From: Agelaius tricolor
Lineage: Eukaryota; Chordata; Aves; Passeriformes; Icteridae
DNA: 64,000 nt
Reading direction: 5' to 3'
NCBI GenBank assembly: GCA_023055355.1
Contig: JALJCS010000004.1
Span: forward strand, 23,064,244-23,128,243
The notes below the pieces were generated by a model. It ran no database searches and was not told where the DNA came from. It saw only the letters and a program-made list of their open reading frames with translations. Positions 12,421 to 22,216 of the stretch are shown piece after piece; the stretch's first letter is position 1; the number at the start of each line of letters is the position of its first letter. Position numbers and translations under genes: made by a program.

Positions 12421-14460
12421 TCTAATTGCTTTTTCCCTCAAAGCACAGCTAAAACTTTGTAGTTCATGTTGCACTCAACAATCTTGCATAACAACTTGCA
12501 TATCAGTCAGACTACCCATTTCCCTAAGCCAATCATGTTGGACTAGGAATGTGCTCCTTTCCCAGAAAAGAGATAAGAAGACCCATACAAATATACTATT
12601 AGCATTCAGTGACTTTACCCATATGACAGAAACTTGCAATGCATGTCATGCATATCATACATGTCACTGAATCCAGAAGGCGCACTCCCTTCCCTCCCTT
12701 TACCAGATAATCTTAGCATACCCAAGGAGTCCATTGATTCATGTAAAAATAAGGGATGTTTCAAGTTACTTTGGACCTAAGGGTTTTTTAAAGACAAAAT
12801 TAAAATGTTACATGCTCCAAAAAACAAAACCAAAAAAAGAAAAAATCACAGCCAACAGAAATCTATAAGTCCCTCTTTTGACAAAAATTGATACATGTTG
12901 GTTTTTTCTCCCATTACATTGACAAACGTCTATGTAACTTGACCTGCAAATGTGTTCCTCATTCCAATTCATCCACCATGAGTAAACGAGTGTAAGACAT
13001 GAAATCCAGTGTGTAAAGCATGATTTTAATTGCATGCTTACAATGAAAAAACTTGAAGAGATAGAATAAACAAATTAATTTCCTCCCTTTACTTCTCTTC
13101 CCCCAGCCATTATATTGTCAAAGCCTTTGCACTGGAGACCTTTCCACCCACCTCCTCATTCCAGCAAACTTCCTCTTCCTACTCTATGATGTGAAATCAT
13201 AATCCTGTGTTATCAACATCACAGTCTGTTGCCATGGAAATAATTAGACATGACTGCTCAGGTTAGAAATTAGAGCCCATGTATGTATTTGCCTTCTGGG
13301 CGAAGAGAGCATCTGGATAGAGAATATTTGAGTTACCCTAAATGACCAAGTGGCAATACAAAAGTTTGACAGTGGGAAGCACTATGGGAATTTGACCAAA
13401 TGTGGGGACGCCCCTGAGTAAAAATCACCCTGTGGTAACGTGCACAAAGATGTAAGATAAGAGGACAGTGTGCCATTAATAGACAGAAGTGGGTAGAAAG
13501 CTATTGGGTAAAAGAGGTGGAGCCATCAAAACTACCATAAGCAGCTAATTCTTTGATGCCAGAGTATATGCTGTCACTTTCATATGAATATGAGTACTCT
13601 ACACTAAATTAAACTTTCCAGATGACCTCCTGAAAAAGACTAAAGATGTGATATTGCATGAATGAAAGAAATTTAAAACTCAGTTGGGGTGGGGGGGAGA
13701 AAAGAAGAAAAAACTCAGCAGGGAGATACACACCTGAGGTTTAGTTTCATGTTCCTTTTAAAAACCACAGAGCTTGAATGACACACTACAAGTTTAGCCA
13801 TTAAAAGGTTATTAAGAAAAAAAAGCAGAGCCAAAAAATCAGCTCCATAAGATAGACTGAGACAACAAACAGGACCTTGCTAATTAATATTTGTTCTGCT
13901 TCAGCAGACAGTTACTGGACGAGACTGCAACAAACAAGCATGTCTCACCCAATCACATCATTAATCCACTCACGTTCACCACCTGAGGACCAGCTATGCC
14001 CCACAGATATTTATTCATCTGTTCCACAAACAAACAATTACAACACATTTTCTGGAATTAGGGCACCTGTTACATTCGGCACAGTTTACACACCCAGAGG
14101 CAGATATCAATTAATACTGAAAAAATTACTGTATCAGAAGCCAACAGAAGTTACTCATTATTATTTGTTAATGCTACCCCCAAAACCACACCTCTTGCAG
14201 AGCAGTGTAGTTCAAATCCGCTCTGTTTAAAACTACTGCTTCATCATAAGAGAAAGCAAAATACATGCAAAGCTTCATTTCTGTACAGCAAAAGGTAGAA
14301 ACAGAATCCATGTGAGTCTGAAATATCTGGCCTGTGAAGTGTTTTTTAGCTGAATGGTGATTAATTGGCCAAATAACAAAATGATCAGGAAATAAATTCT
14401 GCAAATTCCTTTAAGTTTGTAACAGGTAGCCACATTTTTTTGGCTTGTTTCATAGACACT

Positions 14461-15103
14461 TGTGGGAACTCAGCACATCACTCCGGATGTCCAGAGTTAC
14501 CGAGAGAACCCTTGGGGGGCTCGGAAATCCTGGAATGTTGCCAGGAATGTCTGGTGGCTTGATTTCGACTCCTCTGGGGATGTGACACCTGTTTGAGGAC
14601 ACGAGAGTCACTTGGGAGTGAATGGTGCAGGAATGATGTATCTACAGGGTGAGATATAGATTTTAGGGTTTTGGTACAGGGGGGTTATGGAGACAAGATG
14701 GAGGGATCAGGGCGTGTCTTGTCCTTCTTCTTTCTTCTTCTTGTCATCCATTTTCTGTTGTGATGTTGGCACTTGGGGATTGGTTTATGGTGAAGGTGCA
14801 CTTGCTAATATGGGTGAAAGGTATTGGGAAATAAAGGTAAATATGATGTACGTAGGTTTTAGTATAAAAAGACACGACCGCCCCGTGGGTGGTCAGAGTG
14901 CCCTTGGCTGCCTTGCTGGTCAGACCTCGGCTGGGCAGAAAGAAAATTCTGTAGATAAGAAATAATAAACAATCTGAAGACTGAAAAACTGAAGAGTCCA
15001 GACTCGTCCTTTGAACTGTGAGCGGCCCCAGAACCACCCTACGTGTGTCTGGGCAGAGACAGACAGCCGACCAGACAACACTGAATGCTGAGACATTTGG
15101 CAG
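14461..15103 (+). mobile_element. Solo LTR, endogenous retrovirus (ERVK-like)
   Basis: A 643-bp block starting TGTGGGAACTCAG is flanked by identical 6-bp sequences GACACT (14455-14460 and 15104-15109). A 6-bp target duplication fits ERVK-type integration. It carries a TATA-like TATAAAA near 14863 and an AATAAA signal near 14964, the expected LTR order, so it is in plus orientation, antisense to TLE4. No gag, pol or env interior is present, as expected after LTR-LTR recombination. With this duplication the LTR would end in GGCAG rather than the usual CA. The identical duplication suggests a fairly recent insertion. Confidence 0.75.
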
Positions 15104-18100
15104 GACACTCACACCTCTAGAGAAGTCCCATTTAAAAGAAACCTGATAATGAGGGCAAAGTCCACAAAATACATAACAGCAGCTTATGTGGTGTTCCTCT
15201 ATCAGCAGAAGAACAAAGTCAGCAACATAATTACATTTGGTAATATCCAGAAATCTTATATGTTGGGGGATTTTTATTTTAAAGTATTTTGTTCTTTCCA
15301 GAAGTGCATCCACACATCTCTTCCAAGCATCAGGTTACTCACAGATTCAGGAGTAAGCAGCCTACTCACAACTAAATGAAAAGAGGTCTAAACACTTAAT
15401 AATGGCTAACAGCTTGAGAAGCACTGGAGCACCTGCTACCACAAATGTAAATGTAATGTGTGAATCGCATCCATCCACTTTCCCTGTATCGCCCACATGT
15501 GTAATTATTAGCTTTCACACAGATTAAGGCAAAAGTAATTTTATTTCTAAATTCACCTCAATTTGCCCTGACAGACTTTTCCCAATTCATCAGTATGTTG
15601 GGCAGAAATCCACCCCAAAACTCCATTTGATGCATTATTTCATATATTTTCTTCTAAAATTCTTTTTCCCCCCCCAGAAGAATCTCAAACTAGGTCTTTT
15701 ATTCCTGTCACAAGACTGCAATTTTCAATTATTGGCACTTGCTACTGCTGAAACAGATCAAAATGAAAAAAGGTTTCATCGCCTTGGCAAGTCTTACTAC
15801 AGGCATAGTCTCTGCCCCAAATAATTTAAAAATCAGATAAAGAAAAAAACCCTAACAACCAAAAAACAACCCAAAGAAACAAACCAACCAACCCCAAAAG
15901 AAAGGCAATGCTTAACAGGCATATAAAGAACAAGAGATCTACATTAGAAGTGATAAAAAGTTACACATGATGGATCCTGCGCATGAATTCACACGCGTCA
16001 GGAGACTCTGAGGTTCTTAAACAATCTGCTTGGGGACATCCATGCTGCCTCTGGCAGGTGCACAGCCCAGCCAGTATCTGGGAGCTCCTTCATTCCATTT
16101 GCTGCACTGAGAGCTATGGGAAGAGAGTGCCAGCACTACACTACTTTTTGTCAGGTGAAGCTTCTTTTACACAAGATGTTTCCATAGCTTCTCCAAAGGG
16201 AATGTATTGGAAAAGGAATTTTGTTAAGCACCAGAGAAACTTTTGCCACCTTCGTTCCAGAGATGATACTAGGGCTGGAAAGAAGGACATGCCTCCTGCA
16301 CCAAGAGTCCTCACAGGAGGTGGAAAAAAACTTGTGCAAGTGCAATTTGCAAGAAAGAATGCACTTAAAATAATAATCCTTTCCCTTTCTTTCCCCTCTT
16401 AAAAAAAAATAAGTTTAATGGCTTTGAAAGGGACACACACCAAGTCCTCCACAAAAAGCTGTGCAGTTAACTGCAGAGCTGTTTGTCTTTCTGTCTAAAC
16501 ACATTATATTCCCTCAGAGCCCTTAAGCCAGGGCTGCACTTTGAGCACAGCCCTGGCACATGCCACCCTTCCCTTCCTTTTGTCCGCTCCACAGCCTTGC
16601 CACTGCACAAAGAGCACTCCCATGACCCTGTTTACAGCGTTTAGAATTTTCCCATACCTCAAACTTTGCAAAGAATTTGGAGGACTGGATCCAAGAAGAA
16701 ATCAAAGAGCTCCCAAAGCTGCCCTTCTCTACAGAGCTTGCTGTGTCAATGCTGATCTATTATTTAGGAACAGCTCCTGGACAATCTTATATTACCTGAA
16801 GGTGACTACTCAGTTTCAGCAGTGAACTACTCAGTGAGGGGAGGTGCTGGGCAGGATCAGGCGTAACATGTCATGTCTGGTAGAGTGATGCAAACTGCCT
16901 TTTCCCTGGCTTGAACTAAGAGGAGAGTCAGGACCAGCGCAGATAGAGACAGCAAGTTTCAGTAAGAAAACTGCCCAGCAAATCCAAAGCTCTGTAAATA
17001 GTGGCAAGAAATGGGTCATTTCAGCCAAATTCCTTTCTTTGTAGAAATGGGTACTGTACCTTTGTTATCTGAATTCCACACTAAAGCGTAAATTTACACT
17101 TCATGAGCTATTTTAAAATCCACCCTGCTTAATAATCTATATCAGCAAGAAAACACTTTAAAGTGTCTCTCACAATTAAACCCAGGCACAACCTTATATA
17201 AATCAAAATTTTGCTACCATATCAAAACGTTACACTGGGGCTGTATAACATTGCCCATATCCTCATTACATGCTACACTAATTACTACCAACAGATTCAG
17301 AATTTTCTGCACATTAGAGGCTTTTAGAGGAGCTATAAAAAATTTCAGGCATCATTAATTTAAATTTGTATTGAAATTTCCTTTTGACAGATGGCCAAAA
17401 ATTACTTACTATTTAGAGTAACAGAGCCTGCCTGTTTGCACATTGGAAGAGGAAAGGGAAAAATAAAAAGGAAGAAGGAAATTTATGTCACGTTCATCAC
17501 CTGTTAAATGTTAAGGAGCATTATCCTGCATGAATAAATTATTTCATACAAGCACACAGACTCCAGCTGGTTCTGGCTGACAAAAACTGTCTCAAGTCAC
17601 ACAGCAGACAATCATAAAAAGCCTCTCTTAACCGGGAACCACTTAAGGGAGGAGGGATCGATTGAACAAGCAACTAACTGCTACTCTGGGCATCACTGAA
17701 AACATTTAAGGAAATTAGCAAACTATTTCACCTTGCAAAGCTGGCAGTAAGCCCCATAATACTGATACACAAGCCAATTCACAACCTGAGCACTGTGCAA
17801 GACAAACATCTACTTATCATTTCAAAGTAAACTACACAAAGTAGATGCCCTTCATTCCTTCTGGAAGCTGTATGAGTAACAGCACTTTTGAATCCATCTC
17901 AGACAAAATCAGCCTTTTCAGTACAAATGCTCACCCTAATATCCATGCCAGCATAAACACCCCAACACCTCACATGATACAAAAACATGACTAGCATATA
18001 TTGTTTAGAAACAGTGAATGGCATATATTAGCAATTCTCCTCAGTCACTTTCTTGAATGAAATCATCATGGTTTCAACTATATAGGTAAGCAAACTCACT

Positions 18101-19707
18101 CAAGAAACCACATGGTTTTGTGCTCTCACAGTTAGTTATGCATCCCACTTGCATTTGTTAGTTTGAGTGCAGGAAAAAGGAAAATGGACTAAGCTCATCT
18201 GTTCACAATGAAGACTGGGTTTTCTAGGGAAATTGTCATTAATGTGTACTCCAGCCCCATCGCATTAAGTATTATTAGCAGTTTCCAGCCCTCATGACAA
18301 AAAGGCTGAAGTGAAATCCAACACGCTGTTGTCTTAGGTCGGCAGATAGGCAGCTTCAGTGCCTTTGCTGCTCACGGTGAAAACTGACAGTTCCTGTCAG
18401 CTCCTGGTTGTTATGCAGAGCCATGTGTGTAACAGCAAAACTGACAACTATTGGCTCAGTTGCGCTTGGCTGGGACATGTCAGGAGTGCCAGTGGCAGAA
18501 TGGGTGTGCTGGGATAGGCTGTGGGACACGTCCCCACCTGTAGCTGCCAAAGAACCAAGATGTCAGCTTTTGTGTCAGCCCTGGATGGACAGGTCTCTAG
18601 TGGGGGCGAAGCCTGTGCCCAGAACCATGCTTCTCCCAACACCATAAAGGGAACACTAGTAATATCTGCCTGGCAAGATCCTGCTAATCTTGTGTAATGC
18701 ACACTAGACTCATGCTGTGAACATCTCTTCCATCACTTCCCCAACCTCAAGAATATATTATATCTTCCTAAAAAAAGCACAACTAGAAAGCTGACAAACT
18801 GTTTCTAAGTGCTCCATAAGGTTGGTACAGGTCTTGCCGTTTATAAGAGAAATGTATCTTTCTTTTCACACTCAGCAGCACCTAATAAGGCTTGACCTTG
18901 TGTTTCTGAAAACCATGCAAACTAGGAGAGCAGACCCACAAACAAGAGGACAGGACTAACACACATCTCTCCATCTGCAGCATTAAAACCACAGGAGTCC
19001 CTGGGAGACTCTGATGGCTATCAGTACGGAAAAGCATCACATGTCACTGAATCATACTTGTATCTATTACTGAATGCTCAAAATTATACAAGTTGCAAGG
19101 TATGTTATTACATCTACTTATTATCATCACCTTACACAGGATACAGGTATGCTGCAGAGTCACTCAGAACCTGAAAATTAATTATTGGAAAAGGAAGGCA
19201 GAATCCTCAGTGCAAGCTTCAGTACCACGTTCATCAGGGGAAGGGCAGAGGGAAGGGCAGCTCACTCCTCTCCAACTACAGGATAGCAGGCAGCACCCTG
19301 CATTCCCCTGTGAGCGACAGAGCTCTCCTTCCTCAACTGCATTATAAGGAAATATCAGAATTACAATATACAGCATCCAAATGACTTAAGACTACTGGCT
19401 TATTCTTTCTGTCTCAAAAACTTGGACACAGACCCTGGGCAGACCTTTCCTTCCACCCAAGAACATCCTCAATGCTGTTCTGGTAAACTCACTGGTCAGC
19501 ATGTTGCCTGCAATCCTAGCTGCCCCACTACCAGCCTTTGCCTAAATGGGATACACAGGCTATGCAGGGTGCTGCCAATCAACACAAGCATCACGACCCA
19601 GTTCCAGTTTGTGACTTTTTCCACCACTCTGTGCCACATTTCAGAAAAATGCAGTGTTCACGCAGCTCTGTCGAGCTATGCTTTACACCTATGAAACGGA
19701 ATCCTAC

Positions 19708-19724
19708 CTTGATGGAGTCTCTGT
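19708..19724 (-). CDS. TLE4: TLE4 17-nt microexon (DRDSIK)
   Basis: The minus-strand exon ACAGAGACTCCATCAAG lies between CTGCATGCAG and GTAGGAT, both canonical splice borders. With the final G of the 205-nt exon it reads GAC AGA GAC TCC ATC AAG, DRDSIK. This is what follows HHDNDHQR in TLE4, at the junction of the GP and CcN regions. It enters in phase 1 and leaves in phase 0. Upstream is a long pyrimidine tract (plus-strand purines about 19758-19797), and two UGCAUG motifs lie within 26 nt of the acceptor. At 17 nt it cannot be skipped alone without a frameshift. The next coding exon (CcN, expected SSSVSPSASF...) was not found downstream to position 1. Confidence 0.93.
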
Positions 19725-20117
19725 CTGCATGCAGAGCAGCCCCCATGCATAAAGAGGGGGAGATATGGTGGCAGGGGAAGAAAAAAAGAAAGAGAAAAAT
19801 ACTAGTTAGTTTACACAAATTTATACATTTATCATACTCCGAAGAAAGAATCCTGATGTCTGTTAAATAATAAATTGCACAGATGTTAACTTTTCCGTAC
19901 AGTTAATTATTAATGCTGTACAGCCAGATTTATAAAACTGTATTTCCAGCATTTAAACACAATTCCTGGCTACTGCTCGATAATAAACACTGAAGTAATT
20001 AGCTAGGAAATCTTCTGAAAATTGCTCCTCCCTCCCCCACCTTCACTTGCTTTAAACGGGAGAATTTAAAAAAAAAAAAAGGAAACCAAAGCCACACACT
20101 CCTCTGGCAGGGCCTAC
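19725..20117 (-). other. TLE4: TLE4 short intron (393 bp) between GP exon and microexon
   Basis: It runs from the GTAGGCC donor to the CTGCATGCAG acceptor. Features visible on the minus strand are a T13 run (20080-20068) soon after the donor, a long C/T tract near the 3' end and two UGCAUG motifs next to the acceptor. It is by far the shortest complete intron here. Confidence 0.9.
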
Positions 20118-20322
20118 CTCTTTGGTGATCATTATCATGGTGCTTCTTCTCATCTTTAATTGGGAGGTGGGACTGCCCCCCCAGTGCACTGGAGAGTGCC
20201 AGGAGACCAGCACTACTGCCAATGGGTGGGATGGCTGGAGGCTGCAAGCCAGAGGGGTGCGGAGTGAGCGGCACGGGAAGACCATGTCCGTGTGACAAGT
20301 GCTGGGCCTGGAGTTGTTGCTG
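20118..20322 (-). CDS. TLE4: TLE4 internal exon, 205 nt, end of Q and GP domain
   Basis: The minus strand encodes 68 codons plus one base, from [14 protein letters not shown] through [16 protein letters not shown] and [16 protein letters not shown] to HHDNDHQR. This is the glycine/proline-rich GP domain, which links the Q domain to the CcN region and is known in the family for recruiting histone deacetylases. The string [15 protein letters not shown] and the [13 protein letters not shown] end fit TLE4 rather than TLE1, 2 or 3, so this exon fixes the paralogue. The acceptor is TTTTTCACAG before CAG, a tandem CAGCAG (NAGNAG) site; the second AG would remove one of three glutamines. The donor is GAG followed by GTAGGCC. 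The exon starts in phase 0 and ends in phase 1. A 13-base T run (minus strand) lies about 38-50 nt past the donor. Confidence 0.97.
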
Positions 20323-20402
20323 CTGTGAAAAACAAAACACAGATATTGAATTTGTTCAGGGAGCTGGGGATTGTCTAATTGATCACCTACATCAACTGTG
20401 AC

Positions 20403-20430
20403 TGATCAGATCAATCAATGCATCTGATCA
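20403..20430 (-). repeat. Inverted repeat (potential intronic stem-loop)
   Basis: TGATCAGAT (20403-20411) and ATCTGATCA (20422-20430) are perfect 9-bp inverted arms with a 10-nt loop. In the TLE4 pre-mRNA this stem would lie about 81-108 nt upstream of the GP exon's 3' splice site. Confidence 0.75.
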
Positions 20431-21117
20431 ATCCAAACAGCCTGGTGCCTTAAAAATGTCCAGATGTTTGGACACAACATATTTGGTAAAACTCAGACTG
20501 AACTGGAAAACAACAACAACAAAACTTAAAAAATAAAAAGAAGAAAGCAAATGAATTCATTTTGGTGAATTTTTTATTTTTTTGACAGAGGCATTATGCT
20601 TTTCTCTTTCTAGTAGAAACACACCATGTACACATCTAATCAAAACATATGTAACTGTAAAAGCAGTTATATAATGAAAAAAAAAGCTGAAAATTGAGAA
20701 AATTAGTGTTAAACAGTTCTCCCAGCGCTACTGCACAGCATGCAGTGAAAGTTAATTTGAAAGAGAAAACCTGAATTAACAATCCAGAAAAGGAAACTGG
20801 TTGCAGCCACCGTTTTAAGCCCTTTAAGTGTCCTCAGCGGTACTTGAGCAAATTACTAAAGAAAATCTAATGTAGCAAGGCTTGGGTCCTCCTGTAGGCT
20901 TGCTCAATAATGCTGAAATAATTGGGCACTCTGTGCACGTTTAGTGATGCTCGAATGAAAAGCTAGAGGCCTGCCCTTGTACTCTTCTCTAGCTGCTGAC
21001 TCTGTGTTGTGACAGGTTTATTTGAGTAGGACTGTGATGCATGCACCAGTAACTGCACTGACAAGAGTTTAAAGTCATTTTTACCAGTACACTGGCAACA
21101 CATAGAGAAAGCCCTTG

Positions 21118-21188
21118 AGAGGTTCGAATTGGAGTGCTTGACCTCAACCAGGGCTGCATCAAGCTCTGTGCTATACTAACCACTGTGG
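21118..21188 (-). mobile_element. tRNA-like SINE remnant, possible
   Basis: The minus strand reads ACAGTGGTTAGTATAGCACA (A-box-like) and, about 40 nt later, CCAATTCGAACC (B-box-like). The arrangement resembles a tRNA-derived SINE head. The fit is weaker than at 22150 and a chance resemblance is possible. Confidence 0.25.
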
Positions 21189-22149
21189 AGTAGATAGACT
21201 GTTGCTATTCGTTGGAAAGGCAGCGGAAAAAAACCTTGACAAATCAACAACAAAAACCAAACAGGTGAAAAAGCTTAGTTAAATATATCCCAAGAGAGAT
21301 CTGTTCAGGTCTAAAGCTTACACACTAACCATCCAGCTAATTTCTGTTCATAGAAAAAATCAGATAACCCCTAGAATTTTCTTTTCATTTTCAAGCAGTT
21401 ATTGCCTAGAATAAGTCAAATCCCAAGTCCTCTAGCATTGTTCTCCCCCATCTGCATGTCTGTACACAGGATTTAGAAGAAATAAAAAGTTAACTGGTTT
21501 TGCATAAAACCATTCCACTTTAAACTTCTAAGACTTACTTATATAAGGGTGAGCTGAAAGTAAAAGGCTGCAAGTCACAGCAAACTAGATAACCCTTGCA
21601 GCACACTTTTCACATAGGTCCCTTGACACCCCACCCTGAAAGTACAGCTCCTTCTCTTCTGCTTGGAAATAAACCTCATGCAGTGGAATCAGACTGGCAG
21701 TGGCATGCACACATCATCTGATCCAGACCAGTACCAGGGAAAATACATCAATGATTGACAAGAAAGCTATGGGGGAATAAAAATACAGAAGAGGGCGGGA
21801 GGCAGACCAAAATCAAAACCAAACAAAAACCCAAAAAGAACGTTCTTCCAAGTGGAAGAAGAAGAAAAGGGTAAATCTTTTTCCTGCTTGCGAACCCATG
21901 TCTTTCCAGCAGGTGTTCCTTCTTGTAGAACATATCAAACCCATTTTGCTTGCTTGATGCTCTTATGGCAGTATGCTTCATTCTTCAGAATATTAAATTA
22001 GCTACAATGAAACAAAGCAAGAGCAAATAGTGTATTGTTTAGCTTCAGGGTTTGAATGGGGCTGCCTTACAGCAATCTGGCATGCCTGACTTGGGGAGGG
22101 AGGAGAAGAACAAGCAAAAGAAAAGGGACGAACAGAATAATCTTTGTTC

Positions 22150-22216
22150 TGCTACCTGGATTTGAACAAGGAATTTCCTATTCCTATTTGATAATGTGCT
22201 ATAAACCACTGCATGA
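22150..22216 (-). mobile_element. tRNA-derived (MIR-like) SINE head, possible
   Basis: The minus strand reads GCAGTGGTTTATAGCAC, resembling a Pol III A box. About 35 nt later comes TTGTTCAAATCC, a B box. The spacing is as in MIR heads (GTGGTTAAGAGC ... GTTCAAATCC). No tRNA cloverleaf can be drawn, so it is not a tRNA gene. The sequence between the boxes is diverged. Confidence 0.4.

Larger units (their letters stand above)
1..19707 (-). other. TLE4: TLE4 intron downstream of the microexon (partial, at least 19.7 kb)
   Basis: No CcN-domain exon could be found. Contents are a CR1 (about 2369-3295), a MIR (about 3614-3740), a candidate regulatory cluster at about 10.1-13.3 kb and a solo LTR (14461-15103). 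The stretches 1-2368, 3741-10100 and 15110-19700 show no recognisable feature beyond AT-rich intronic sequence. Confidence 0.75.

Noticed and set aside
14744..15313. 189-codon minus-strand frame
   Set aside because: It mostly lies inside the solo LTR, on its opposite strand, and does not resemble any retroviral or host protein that I know.
22150..22216. Possible tRNA gene from A- and B-box-like motifs
   Set aside because: No acceptor stem or cloverleaf can be formed; kept only as a possible SINE head.
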